A stretch of DNA of 64,000 nt, taken from positions 2,976,001-3,040,000 of the forward strand of contig OZ244139.1 of assembly GCA_965216205.1 (NCBI GenBank). Direction: 5' to 3'. Each line of letters starts with the position of its first letter. The first letter of the stretch is position 1. The notes under the pieces are model-generated. The model was given only the letters and a program-made list of their open reading frames with translations, was not told the origin of the DNA and did not search any database. This stretch comes from CADEDH01 sp965216205 (GTDB lineage: Bacteria > Actinomycetota > Acidimicrobiia > Acidimicrobiales > SZUA-35). The position numbers and the translations under genes are program-made. Below, piece after piece: positions 8,766 through 17,880 of this stretch.

Positions 8766-9448
8766 TCAGCGTGGCCATCGCCGACGACCTCGACATGATC
8801 CGCGCCGGATTCGAGCTCATCATCGACAACGAACCCGACATGGTCGTCGTCGCCTCGGTCGGGAACGGTCACGAGATCATCGACGCCTGCCGAACCCGCC
8901 ACGTCGACGTCGTGCTCATGGACATCCGCATGCCCGAGCTCGACGGACTCACCGCCACCGAACACCTCATGGCCCAACCCGACCCGCCCAGGGTCGTGAT
9001 CCTCACCACCTTCGGCCTCGACGAGTACGTGTCGCGCGCCATTGTCGCCGGCGCCTCCGGGTTCCTGCTCAAGGATGCGACGTCTGCTGACCTCACAGAC
9101 GCCATCCGCGCCGTGGCGGGCGGAGACGTCGCCATCGCACCCACGCTCATTCGGACCGTCGTCCAACAAGCCCGAGCATCCATCCGAACCCATGCCGTGC
9201 CCGGCATCGACCAACTCACCGAACGCGAGCACGACGTTCTCCAACACCTCGCAGCCGGCCGATCCAACGCCGAGATCGCCGAACAGCTCTACCTCAGCGA
9301 AGCCACCGTCAAAACCCACCTGAGCCGCGTCCTCGCCAAGCTCGGCGTTCGCGACCGCGTCCAAGCCGTCATCGCCGCGTTCGCCGCCGGCATCGCCCAA
9401 CCCGGAGCCGACCCCGGTGCGAAATGCACGACGGACGGGTGTGGTTGA
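8762..9448 (+). CDS. LuxR/NarL-family response regulator
   Basis: A 228-residue response regulator. The receiver domain starts MISVAIADDLDMIRAG, with phospho-acceptor Asp54 in VVLMDIRMPELDG and the switch region LTTFGLDEYVSRA. The C-terminal LuxR HTH reads LTEREHDVLQHLAAGRSNAE followed by YLSEATVKTHLSR. ATG 8762 overlaps the kinase stop (ATGA); the longer open frame from 8432 lies within the kinase gene. It is the output partner of the kinase and may control the upstream membrane-protein genes. Confidence 0.92.
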   Translation: MISVAIADDLDMIRAGFELIIDNEPDMVVVASVGNGHEIIDACRTRHVDVVLMDIRMPELDGLTATEHLMAQPDPPRVVILTTFGLDEYVSRAIVAGASGFLLKDATSADLTDAIRAVAGGDVAIAPTLIRTVVQQARASIRTHAVPGIDQLTEREHDVLQHLAAGRSNAEIAEQLYLSEATVKTHLSRVLAKLGVRDRVQAVIAAFAAGIAQPGADPGAKCTTDGCG

Positions 9449-9455
9449 ACGCTGC

Positions 9456-10220
9456 ATGACCACATCCGTTGCACCCGCCACCCGGGAACGAGTCCGTATC
9501 GAGCCCAACCCGAAGTGGGTTCGGGGCATGGTCGGCGGCCGGACGGTCGTCGACAGCCGCCGGGCCCGGCTCGTCTGGGAGATCCCGTACTATCCGGCCT
9601 GGTACGTTCCTATCGACGACGTCGCGGCCGGCCTGCGGGAGAACGGTCGTACCCTGCGATCGCCGAGCCGTGGTGAAGGCACCCGCTACGACCTGATCGT
9701 CGACGGCAACACCATCCCCGACGGCGCGTGGCGTCATCTCGACTCGCCGGTCGAGGAGCTCCGCGACCTCGTCCGCGTCGAGTGGGACGCGATGGAGTCC
9801 TGGTTCGAGGAGGACGTGGAGGTGTTCGTCCATCCCCGGGACCCGTACACCAGGATCGACGTGCTCCCGACCTCCCGCCACGTCCGCGTGCTCGTGGACG
9901 GCCAGGTCGTCGCCGACTCCCACCGGGCGTCGATCCTCTTCGAGACCGGGCTGCCACCTCGCTACTACCTGCCGAAGACCGACGTCCGCATGGACCTCCT
10001 CGCGCCGACCGTGACCTCCACCGCCTGCCCCTACAAGGGCTTCGCCCAGTACTGGGATGTGACCGTCGGCGACACGACGCACCACGACCTGGCCTGGGGC
10101 TACCGCACGCCATTGCCGGAATCGGCGGGCATCACCGGGCTCATCTGCTTCTACAACGAGAAGGTCGACATCGAGATCGACGGCGAGACCCTGGAACGGC
10201 CCCACACCAAGTTCGGCTGA
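9456..10220 (+). CDS. Protein with two DUF427 domains
   Basis: A 254-residue cytoplasmic protein built from two DUF427 (NTP_transf_9-like beta-tent) domains in tandem. The first contains VVDSRRARLVWEIPYYPAWYVP and the second contains VVADSHRASILFET, CPYKGFAQYWDVTVGD and LAWGYRTPLPESAGI. The final LICFYNEKVDIEIDGE matches the family's usual end. ATG 9456 follows the response-regulator stop by 7 nt. DUF427 has no established enzymatic function. It is followed after 55 nt by an arylsulfatase gene, which may be co-transcribed. Confidence 0.8.
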   Translation: MTTSVAPATRERVRIEPNPKWVRGMVGGRTVVDSRRARLVWEIPYYPAWYVPIDDVAAGLRENGRTLRSPSRGEGTRYDLIVDGNTIPDGAWRHLDSPVEELRDLVRVEWDAMESWFEEDVEVFVHPRDPYTRIDVLPTSRHVRVLVDGQVVADSHRASILFETGLPPRYYLPKTDVRMDLLAPTVTSTACPYKGFAQYWDVTVGDTTHHDLAWGYRTPLPESAGITGLICFYNEKVDIEIDGETLERPHTKFG

Positions 10221-10275
10221 CCTGGAACCACCCCGTTGCTGGCACACGGACCAGCGAGAGGGATCGGACACTACG

Positions 10276-12612
10276 GTGACCGTCATGACGAAGCAGCCGC
10301 CACCGACCGGCACGCCCCTACCCTTTCCGCCCGTCCCATCGGCCAGCACGGTCGGCCGCAGCCTTCGGGAATCGGAGCACGCGTGGCGCGAGACGCCATC
10401 CCGGCTGCCCGAGGACGCACCCAACATCGTGATCTTCATGACCGACGACGCCGGCTTCGCCAACGGCTCCCCGTTCGGCGGGCCGATCCAGCTGCCGACC
10501 ATGGAACGGGTGCTGGCGATGGGTGTCGGCTACAACCGGTTCCACACCACCGCGATGTGCTCCCCCACCCGGGCCTGCGTGCTGACCGGGCGGAATCATC
10601 ACGCGGTCGGGTTCGGCCAGATCCCCGAGTACGCGACCGACTTCGACGGCTACATCGGCGAGATCCCCCGATCGGCCTCGACCATCGCCGAGGTGCTCGG
10701 CGGGTACGGCTACAGCACGGCGGCCTTCGGCAAGTGGCACAACACCCCGATCGATCAGGTCAACCGAAACGGCCCGTTCGACCGGTGGCCGACCGGCCAC
10801 GGGTTCGACTACTTCTACGGCTTCGTCGCCGCCGAGACCTCCCAGTACGAGCCGAGACTGTTCGAGAACACGACACCCCTCGAGCCGCCGGACCGCCCCG
10901 GGTACCACCTCACCGAGGACATGGCCGACAAGGCGGTCGCCTATCTGCGCCGGCGTCGCAACAGCCGCCCGGACGCCCCGGCCTTGATCTACTTCACCCC
11001 CGGCGCCGTTCACGGCCCGCACCACATCCCCAACGAGTGGGCCGACCGGTACGCCGGCGTGTTCGACGACGGCTGGGAGGCCCTGCGGGAGCGCACGTTC
11101 AAGGCGCAGGTCGAGTCGGGTTGGATACCGGCCGACGCCGAGCTTACGCCGATCGACGAGACGATGCAGCGCTGGGACGACATCCACGAGGCGCACCGCC
11201 GCTTCCAGTCGCGCCTGATGGAGGTCTACGCCGGGTTCGCCGAGCACACCGACCACCAGTACGGCAAGGTGCTCGACGAGCTGGAGGCCCAGGGCGAGCT
11301 CGACAACACACTGATCTTCTACATCAACAGCGACAACGGCGCGTCGGCCGAGGGCTTGTTCGGCACCATCTCGGAGATCCTGTGCCACAACGGCTTCATG
11401 GTCCCGGTCGACGAGCAGATCGCCATCCTCGAGCGTGACTACGGCGGGCTGCCGACGCTCGGCACCGAGATGGTGGACAACCACTATCACGCCGGGTGGG
11501 CGTGGGCGACCGATACCCCGTTCAAGTCGACCAAGCTGGTGGCGGCGCACTTCGGGGGCACCAGGACGCCGTTGGCGGTCGCCTGGCCGAACGGCTTCGG
11601 GCACGACCCGGTCCCCCGGCACCAGTTCCACCACGTGATCGACATCGCCGCCACCATCTACGACGTCCTGGGAATCGATCCGCCCGCAGCGGTGTCCGGC
11701 GTTGCCCAGACCCCGATCGACGGTGTCTCGTTGGTGCCCTCGTTCGCCGACCCCGACGCCGACTCGGGCCACGAGACGCAGTACTTCGAGATCATGGGCA
11801 GCCGGGGCATCTACCACGACGGCTGGTTCGCCGGCGCGTTCGGGCCCCGCAACCCGTGGAGCCCGGCCCACAACCGGTTCCGGGGCTGGCATCCCGATGA
11901 GGACCAATGGGAGCTGTACGACCTCGGCGTCGACTTCAGCCAGGCCAGGGATCTGGCGGACGCCGAACCGGAGAAGCTGGCCGAGCTCCGGGCCCTGTTC
12001 GACGAGCACGCCCAAGCCAACCAGGCGTTCCCGATCGGCGGCGGCCTGCTCACCTCCGTGTTCCGGCCCGACCTCATGAAGTCGAGCCGGATCGACCGGT
12101 GGTGCTTCGACGGCGAGGACGATCGGATCGCCGAGTCCATGGCCCCGAAGTTCCTCAGCGGCTACTCCAGTCGGTCGGTGGTCCGGTTCACCGCCGGGCC
12201 TGACGACAGCGGTGTGCTCTTCTGCGTTGGCGGGATCACCGGTGGCTTCACCACCTACCTCGACGCCGGCATCCTGACCGTCGAGTACAACGCCGGCGGC
12301 GTCGACAGAACGACCGTCGCCGCCACCGAGCCGCTCGCCGAAGGCGACCACGAGGCCGTCGTCCGACTCGAGATGGAGACCACGCGGCACCGCACGCCGG
12401 CCGAGGTGCTCGTCGACGTGGACGGCGAGCGGGTCGCCAGCGGCAGGATCGAGCGGACCGTGCCGGCGATGTTCAGCTTCTCGGAGACGTTCGACGTCGG
12501 GAAGGACCTCGGCTCGCCCGTCTCGCTCGCCTACGCCGACCGGAAGCCGTTCGCCTTCACCGGCACCATCGACTCCGTCGACTGCAGCTACCTGGACATC
12601 GAGCGGTCCTGA
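10276..12612 (+). CDS. Arylsulfatase (type I, formylglycine-dependent)
   Basis: A 778-residue sulfatase that would hydrolyse a sulfate ester. The metal-binding start NIVIFMTDDAGFANG is near residue 53 and the formylglycine motif C-S-P-T-R has its modified cysteine at position 95. Downstream motifs include GYSTAAFGKWHNTP and a second metal site around FYINSDNGASAEG. The C-terminal third (after about 590) is a beta-rich region with FRPDLMKSSRIDRWCF, as in large bacterial arylsulfatases. No signal peptide is evident, so the enzyme looks cytoplasmic. Activity needs a formylglycine-generating enzyme encoded elsewhere. Start is GTG 10276 or ATG 10285. Confidence 0.9.
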   Translation: MTVMTKQPPPTGTPLPFPPVPSASTVGRSLRESEHAWRETPSRLPEDAPNIVIFMTDDAGFANGSPFGGPIQLPTMERVLAMGVGYNRFHTTAMCSPTRACVLTGRNHHAVGFGQIPEYATDFDGYIGEIPRSASTIAEVLGGYGYSTAAFGKWHNTPIDQVNRNGPFDRWPTGHGFDYFYGFVAAETSQYEPRLFENTTPLEPPDRPGYHLTEDMADKAVAYLRRRRNSRPDAPALIYFTPGAVHGPHHIPNEWADRYAGVFDDGWEALRERTFKAQVESGWIPADAELTPIDETMQRWDDIHEAHRRFQSRLMEVYAGFAEHTDHQYGKVLDELEAQGELDNTLIFYINSDNGASAEGLFGTISEILCHNGFMVPVDEQIAILERDYGGLPTLGTEMVDNHYHAGWAWATDTPFKSTKLVAAHFGGTRTPLAVAWPNGFGHDPVPRHQFHHVIDIAATIYDVLGIDPPAAVSGVAQTPIDGVSLVPSFADPDADSGHETQYFEIMGSRGIYHDGWFAGAFGPRNPWSPAHNRFRGWHPDEDQWELYDLGVDFSQARDLADAEPEKLAELRALFDEHAQANQAFPIGGGLLTSVFRPDLMKSSRIDRWCFDGEDDRIAESMAPKFLSGYSSRSVVRFTAGPDDSGVLFCVGGITGGFTTYLDAGILTVEYNAGGVDRTTVAATEPLAEGDHEAVVRLEMETTRHRTPAEVLVDVDGERVASGRIERTVPAMFSFSETFDVGKDLGSPVSLAYADRKPFAFTGTIDSVDCSYLDIERS

Positions 12613-12615
12613 CCG

Positions 12616-13590
12616 TCACGAGAGGCGGTCGCGCTGATCGGCCAGCGTCTCCCCCGCTCCCCACCGACGGTCCTCCAGCGCGAGCAGGATGGCGGCGAGG
12701 TTGTCGTCACGGATCCGCTCGAGCTCCCGGATGCTGCGGTGACCCGACTGGGCGTCGGACTGTTCGGCGATGGCGTCGATCAGCTCATCGGTCAGCTCCG
12801 GGACATCGGTCAGCTTCGTCCACGGCCAGGAGAGCGCCTCGCCGAACTGGGCGATGAAGTGCCGCATGCCGGCTTCACCCCCCGCCACGCGGTACGTCTC
12901 GAACAGCCCCATCTGGGCCCAGCGGAGCCCGAACCCGTAGCGGATGGCGTCGTCGATCTCCTCGGTGGTGGCCACCCCGTCGTCGATGAGCCACAGCGCC
13001 TCCCGCCAGACCGCCTCCAGGAGACGATCGGCGATGAAGGCATCGATCTCGACCCGCACGTGCAGCGGTTTCATCCCGGCGGCGGCGTACACCTCCATTG
13101 CCCGCTTGACGGCGTCGGGACCGGTCAGCTCCCCGCCCACCACCTCCACGAGGGGTAACAGGTAGACGGGGTTGAACGGGTGGCCGACCACCAGTCGCTC
13201 GGGATTCGCGAGGTCCGCCTGGAGGTCGGTGGGCTTGAAGCCCGACGTCGACGAGGCGATCAGGGCATCGGTGGGGGCCGCAGCCTCGATGTCGGCCAGC
13301 ACCGACCGCTTGACCGCCAGTCGCTCAGGTACCGATTCCTGGACGAAGTCGACGTCGACCACCGCGTCGCCGATGGTTTCGGCGATGGTCAGCGTGCCCT
13401 GCCGATGGGTCGGCAGCCCGAGTGCGCGCCAGGCGTGGACGGCGTTGGCGTGGACCTCGGCGACGATGCGGGCGGCGTGGGGCGACGGGTCGGCGATGAC
13501 CACATCGACGCCGTTGAGCAGGAAGCGCGACGCCCAGCCGGAGCCGATCACGCCACAACCGATGGCGGCGACCTTCGTCGGCAGGATCAC
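12616..13590 (-). CDS. lcdH: L-carnitine dehydrogenase (3-hydroxyacyl-CoA dehydrogenase fold)
   Basis: A 324-residue NAD-dependent dehydrogenase that would oxidise L-carnitine to 3-dehydrocarnitine. The Rossmann motif AAIGCGVIGSGWASRFL lies at residues 7-24 and the HAD catalytic motif reads VVGHPFNPVYLLPLVEVV. The long FIADRLLEAVWREALWLIDD helix fits carnitine dehydrogenases rather than fatty-acid HADs. Some family members carry a fused C-terminal betainyl-CoA thioesterase; this one does not. The GTG start lies 2 nt after the BKACE stop. The adjacent BKACE and gamma-butyrobetaine dioxygenase genes support the assignment. Confidence 0.8.
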   Translation of the reverse strand: MILPTKVAAIGCGVIGSGWASRFLLNGVDVVIADPSPHAARIVAEVHANAVHAWRALGLPTHRQGTLTIAETIGDAVVDVDFVQESVPERLAVKRSVLADIEAAAPTDALIASSTSGFKPTDLQADLANPERLVVGHPFNPVYLLPLVEVVGGELTGPDAVKRAMEVYAAAGMKPLHVRVEIDAFIADRLLEAVWREALWLIDDGVATTEEIDDAIRYGFGLRWAQMGLFETYRVAGGEAGMRHFIAQFGEALSWPWTKLTDVPELTDELIDAIAEQSDAQSGHRSIRELERIRDDNLAAILLALEDRRWGAGETLADQRDRLS

Positions 13591-13591
13591 C

Positions 13592-14482
13592 TCAGGTCGG
13601 CTTGGTGAGCTCGAGCTTCGACCGGACGTCGGTCGGCCCCATGACCGACACGTTCATCCCCTCGAGGATCGTGACCGCCCTGGCGACGAGGTCGGCGTTG
13701 GTGGCCAACTGCCCCCGCGACAGATAGAGGTTGTCCTCCAGCCCGACCCGCACGTTGCCGCCGACGAGCGCCGCCGCGGCCACATAGGGCAGCTGGTCCC
13801 GGCCGATCGAGAAGGCGGAGAACGTCCAGTTGTCCGGCAGGTTGTTGACCATCGCCAGCAGCGTGTTCATGTCGTTGGGGGCACCCCACGGGATGCCCAT
13901 GCACAACTGCACCATCGCAGGGTCGTCGATCAGGCCCTGGTCGTGCAGCCACTTGGCGAACATCAAATGCCCTGTGTCGAACAGCTCCAGCTCCGGCCGC
14001 ACCCCGAGCACCTGCGCCTGTCGGGCCATCTCGATCAGCGTGGCCGGGGTGTTGGTCATGATGTAGTCGGACTCGCCGAAGTTCATCGTGCCGCAGTCGA
14101 GGGTGCAGATCTCGGGCATGATCCGCGCCACGTGCTCGAGCCGCTCGGTCGCGCCGGCCATGTCGGTGCCGGCGTCGTCGACGGGGAACGGCGCCTCCGC
14201 GGAGCCGAGCGTGAGATCGCCCCCCATGCCGGCGGTGAGGTTGATCACCACGTCGGTGCCGCTGGCCCGGATGCGCTGCACGACCTCCTCGTAGTACTCG
14301 ACCTCCCGAGCCGGCGCGCCCGTGATCGGGTCGCGCACGTGGATGTGCACGATGGCGGCGCCGGCTTCGGCTGCCGCCACGCAATCGGCGGCGATCGCCG
14401 CCGGCGTGAACGGAACCTTGTCGGACTTGTTCACCGTGTCGCCGCTGCCGGTCACGGCGCACGTGATGAAGACGCTGGTCAT
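13592..14482 (-). CDS. BKACE-family (DUF849) beta-keto acid cleavage enzyme, likely dehydrocarnitine cleavage
   Basis: A 296-residue TIM-barrel enzyme. It starts VFITCAVTGSGDTVNKS and carries the zinc-binding pair HIHVRDP plus the acidic EYYEEVVQRIR helix typical of 3-keto-5-aminohexanoate cleavage enzymes. In carnitine degraders a BKACE enzyme condenses 3-dehydrocarnitine with acetyl-CoA to give betainyl-CoA and acetoacetate. Its position between carnitine dehydrogenase and gamma-butyrobetaine dioxygenase makes that the best reading. The start overlaps the upstream dioxygenase stop by 4 nt. Betainyl-CoA would still need a thioesterase, which I do not find nearby. Confidence 0.82.
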   Translation of the reverse strand: MTSVFITCAVTGSGDTVNKSDKVPFTPAAIAADCVAAAEAGAAIVHIHVRDPITGAPAREVEYYEEVVQRIRASGTDVVINLTAGMGGDLTLGSAEAPFPVDDAGTDMAGATERLEHVARIMPEICTLDCGTMNFGESDYIMTNTPATLIEMARQAQVLGVRPELELFDTGHLMFAKWLHDQGLIDDPAMVQLCMGIPWGAPNDMNTLLAMVNNLPDNWTFSAFSIGRDQLPYVAAAALVGGNVRVGLEDNLYLSRGQLATNADLVARAVTILEGMNVSVMGPTDVRSKLELTKPT

Positions 14483-15699
14483 GGGGCCTCGTTTCCTCGA
14501 TGGGCATGGCTGAGCGCGGCGACGCGGCGTGCGGTGGTCCGCCGTTCCAGAACCCGCAGCCGGGAGAGGACCTCGTCCCGGTCGAGGTAGGTGCCCCGAA
14601 GGTAGCGGCGACCCTCGGTGCGATCGAACGCCTCGCGACCGTGCAGGATGCGGCGATTGTCGAATCCGAGCAGGTCGCCGGGAGCGAACGGGAAGCTGAT
14701 CCGGAACCGGGGATCGTCGGCGAGCTCGTGGAACCGCCTGGCCGCCCGATAGGCCCGGGGCACGTCGGCGTCGGCCATGTCGGGGAAAGCCCGCACCGGA
14801 TAGAAGGCCCGGATCGACAGTGGCATGCCGGGTCCGCCGTGGTCGAGGATCGGCGCCGACCAGCGATGATCGTGATCACGGGATCGGTTGAAGAACGTCC
14901 ACCGGAGCGTCGAGAGGGCCTCGAACACGTCGGGCTCGTCGGCTCGGAGGTGGTCGGCGATCGCCCCACCGTCGGCCATCGTGCTCCACCCGCCCGACAC
15001 CTCGTTCCGGAGGCAGTGCAGGAGCTGGTACCCGGGTGGGATCTCCCGGGTGGGGAGGTCGGTGTGCCCGCCCAACCGGAGATCGGTGTTGGCGGTGGAG
15101 TTCTCGTCGTCGCCGAGGATCTCGGCCTTGACGGGCCAGTCCAACCCGAAGTTCGTGTCGCGCTGCGCCCCGATTCGCGATGCCACCCGCAAAACCGCCC
15201 CCTCGTCGGTCGGTACACCGGTGAGGCGACCGAGCCCGAACTCGACCATCGCCCGCAACCAGGCGGCCAGGGCATCGTCGTCGGCGAGAACGTCGTCACC
15301 GGCGAACGTGGGCGGCGCTGGCATCGTTGCTGCGGTCCATAGGTTCGGCGGTGGGAGAACCGCATCGACACGGTGCCGCCCCTCGGCGACATGGCGCAGC
15401 CAGCCCGGGTGGAGCGCACCGGCGAACCCGTCGGTCCACTCGGCCCGCAGCGCACCACCATCGATCCGGCACGAGCGCATGGCGAGATCATCGGCGAAAC
15501 CGGCCGGGTCGGCGGTGCCCTCGCGGGTGGTCTCGTCGGTGGCGCCCCGTCCGACCACGTTCTCCCGGAGCCACCAGGCGTGGGCCCGGAGCTGGAGGCC
15601 GTCCGCCCACCTCAGCACAGCGAACTCCCCGTCGATGCGGGCGTCCACCACCGGCGTCCACTCGTAGTCGTAGAAGTCCGGTGTCAACAACTCGGTCAC
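14479..15699 (-). CDS. Gamma-butyrobetaine dioxygenase-like TauD/BBOX oxygenase
   Basis: A 406-residue Fe(II)/2-oxoglutarate oxygenase. An N-terminal DUF971/GBBH-like domain (about residues 15-110, with FAVLRWADGLQLRAHAWWLR) precedes a TauD domain. The latter has the metal ligands HTD in LGGHTDLPTREIP and the distal His in RRILHGREAFD. It would hydroxylate gamma-butyrobetaine to L-carnitine. GTG 15699 (VTELLTPDFY) is chosen because homology begins there; the longer frame runs into the divergent IclR gene. It leads the operon dioxygenase-BKACE-dehydrogenase, which together would feed gamma-butyrobetaine into betaine and acetoacetate. Confidence 0.82.
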   Translation of the reverse strand: MTELLTPDFYDYEWTPVVDARIDGEFAVLRWADGLQLRAHAWWLRENVVGRGATDETTREGTADPAGFADDLAMRSCRIDGGALRAEWTDGFAGALHPGWLRHVAEGRHRVDAVLPPPNLWTAATMPAPPTFAGDDVLADDDALAAWLRAMVEFGLGRLTGVPTDEGAVLRVASRIGAQRDTNFGLDWPVKAEILGDDENSTANTDLRLGGHTDLPTREIPPGYQLLHCLRNEVSGGWSTMADGGAIADHLRADEPDVFEALSTLRWTFFNRSRDHDHRWSAPILDHGGPGMPLSIRAFYPVRAFPDMADADVPRAYRAARRFHELADDPRFRISFPFAPGDLLGFDNRRILHGREAFDRTEGRRYLRGTYLDRDEVLSRLRVLERRTTARRVAALSHAHRGNEAP

Positions 15700-15805
15700 A
15701 CTGCCGACCTCGGTTCGTGTCCCATCCGTGCCACCCCTGGCGCCTGCTCCCTGTGAAGCCGTTGTCCTGGTCAGCGGGACGTCCTGCTGTGTAGGATCGA
15801 AGCGT

Positions 15806-16621
15806 ATGACGCCCGGGCCACCTTCGTCAATCACTGGCGACGCCGCTGGTTCGGGATCGGCTACGGGATCGGTCGAGCGAGCCTTCGGCCTCCTCCAGGC
15901 GGTCGTGGCTGCGGGCGAGCCGATCGGTGTCCGGGAGTTGGGTCGCCGCGTCGGGCTGCCCCGCTCCACCGTGTCGCGCCTGGTGGCCACGCTGGCCGAC
16001 CTCGGCATGGTGGAGCGCACCGCCGGCCGTCTGGTCGTTCCCGGATCGGCGCTGGCGACGATCCAGGTTCCCGGTGGTCCCGCGCCCCTCCTGCGCGACC
16101 GGCTCCGCCCGTTGCTCACGGAACTGGCCGAGCTCCATCCGGAGTCGGTCGCGTTGGCGGCTGACGACGGCGACGCCGTGCGCTACCTCGTCCAACTCGA
16201 CGCGGCGAGTGCGATTCGAGCCCCGGACGTGCACGCCGAGCGCCACCCGTTCCACGTCGCCGCCTTCGGCCTCGCACTCATGGCGTTCTGGGACGACGAC
16301 CGGCTGCACCGGTATCTCACCCGCGGCCTCGCGGCGTTCACGCCGAACACGATGACCGACCCGGACCGGGTGAGCGCGCGCCTCGAGCGGATCCGACGCG
16401 ACGGGTTCGCCTGGACGACCGAGGAGTACGACCGGGAGGTGAACGGACTGGCCACGGTCGTCACCGACGACGTCGGACAGCCGCTGGCGAGCATCGGCTA
16501 CTTCGGCCCCGCCCACCGACTCGACGCCGACCGGCACCCCGACCTGGCCCGCCTCCTCGTCGACACGGTCGCCGCACGAACAGATCCTCTCACCGGGACC
16601 CGGAGCGCTACCGACGCTTGA
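15806..16621 (+). CDS. IclR-family transcriptional regulator
   Basis: A 271-residue regulator. After a 20-residue Gly/Ser-rich lead comes an IclR winged HTH (SVERAFGLLQAVVAAGEPIG, then LPRSTVSRLVATLADLG) and a ligand-binding GAF-like domain that includes YDREVNGLATVVTDDVGQ. ATG 15806 is the first codon consistent with the HTH position. The gene diverges from the gamma-butyrobetaine dioxygenase operon (107-bp gap) and precedes the ABC importer. It is therefore the likely sensor of gamma-butyrobetaine or carnitine for one or both units. Confidence 0.88.
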   Translation: MTPGPPSSITGDAAGSGSATGSVERAFGLLQAVVAAGEPIGVRELGRRVGLPRSTVSRLVATLADLGMVERTAGRLVVPGSALATIQVPGGPAPLLRDRLRPLLTELAELHPESVALAADDGDAVRYLVQLDAASAIRAPDVHAERHPFHVAAFGLALMAFWDDDRLHRYLTRGLAAFTPNTMTDPDRVSARLERIRRDGFAWTTEEYDREVNGLATVVTDDVGQPLASIGYFGPAHRLDADRHPDLARLLVDTVAARTDPLTGTRSATDA

Positions 16622-16779
16622 TCCCGGCAACAGCTTCGAGCAGCTCCATTTGACTCGACCACCGAGGATGAGGAATCTGGTTGCAAAGCACTGTGCCGGG
16701 GATCGGGGGGGTCGATGCACAGACAGGCTTCGGGCGAAGGTGGCCACGGCGGGACGAGCATGCCTGCCGCGCCGCGGCG

Positions 16780-17811
16780 ATGACCGGACGGACCGGGGCT
16801 GACCCGATCCTGTCGGTCGACGACCTGACCGTGCGGTTCCGAACCCGCGGTCCTGGCCGCTCCGTGGTGCACGCCGTGTCCGGCGCGAGCTTCACGATCG
16901 CTCCCGGTGAGACCCTCGGTCTGATCGGCGAGTCTGGCTCGGGAAAGTCGACCGTCGCCCGCGCCGTCTCCCAGCTGCTCCGGGGTGAGCGGGTGAGCGT
17001 GTCCGGCTCGATCGAGCTCGACGGTGTCCGCCTCGACGAACTGTCGCGACGCGAGCTGCGACGGCACCGGCATCGCATGCAGATGATCTTCCAGGACCCC
17101 AACGACGCGCTCGATCCGCGAATGACCGTCCGTCAGAGCATCGAGCAGCCGGTTCGCATCCTGCGCAGGTCCGAACGGCTCGACCTCGACGCGGTGGTCG
17201 CCGAGGCGCTCGACGACGTCGGCCTGACGACGGCGATGGCCGATCGACGGCCGCACGAGCTGTCGGGCGGTCAACGCCAACGGGTCAACATCGCCCGGGC
17301 GCTCTCGGTCATGCCCCAACTGATCCTGTGCGACGAGGTGGTCTCGGCGCTGGACGTGTCGATCCAGGCCGACATCCTGAACCTCCTGGCGAGGCTCCAG
17401 ACGGAACGCAACATCGCCTACCTCTTCATCTCGCACGACCTCGGCGTCGTCGCCAGTGTCAGCGACCGGATCGGCGTGATGTATCTCGGTCGGATCATCG
17501 AGGTCGGCACCGCCGACGACGTCGTGAACCGCCCACAGCACCCCTACACCGAGGCGCTGCTGTCGGCCGAGCCCGAAGCCGTGCCGAGCTGGTTGCGCAG
17601 CCGCAATCGGATCATCCTGGACGGTGACATCCCGAGCCCGATCGCGCCACCGTCGGGTTGTGGGTTCAGGACCCGATGCCGCTACGCCGAGGACCACTGC
17701 TCGGCGCAGATCCCATCGCTCCTGCCACAGGGAGGGCCGGGCCACGAGGTCGCCTGCCACTTCGCCGGCGAGCTCCGCCTCCGCGGTCATCCGATCGCGG
17801 CCGCTCCCTGA
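16780..17811 (+). CDS. ABC importer ATPase, OppF/DppF type
   Basis: A 343-residue nucleotide-binding subunit. Walker A is GESGSGKST, the Q-loop is MIFQDPNDALDPR, the signature is LSGGQRQRV and Walker B is LILCDEVVSALD, with an H-loop in FISHDLG. The C-terminal oligopeptide-transport extension carries a cysteine cluster (GCGFRTRCRYAEDHC ... CHF) typical of OppD/OppF. ATG 16780 is preferred over upstream in-frame codons that add an Arg-rich non-homologous stretch. It is the first of five importer genes on this strand. Confidence 0.92.
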   Translation: MTGRTGADPILSVDDLTVRFRTRGPGRSVVHAVSGASFTIAPGETLGLIGESGSGKSTVARAVSQLLRGERVSVSGSIELDGVRLDELSRRELRRHRHRMQMIFQDPNDALDPRMTVRQSIEQPVRILRRSERLDLDAVVAEALDDVGLTTAMADRRPHELSGGQRQRVNIARALSVMPQLILCDEVVSALDVSIQADILNLLARLQTERNIAYLFISHDLGVVASVSDRIGVMYLGRIIEVGTADDVVNRPQHPYTEALLSAEPEAVPSWLRSRNRIILDGDIPSPIAPPSGCGFRTRCRYAEDHCSAQIPSLLPQGGPGHEVACHFAGELRLRGHPIAAAP

Positions 17812-17880
17812 GCCCGGCGGGCGGAGCACCGCACCCGGACGATTCGAACCATCCGGAAGATTGAGAACAAGGGGGAAACC

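Noticed and set aside
10318..12390. 690-codon open frame on the minus strand
   Set aside because: It is the antisense shadow of the arylsulfatase gene; its translation is Gly/Val/Asp-rich without domain motifs.
17835..17856. tRNA T-arm look-alike (GGTTCGAATC on the minus strand)
   Set aside because: No acceptor, D or anticodon stems can be drawn around it; it is part of a short imperfect hairpin (CCGGACG/CATCCGG) before the binding-protein gene.
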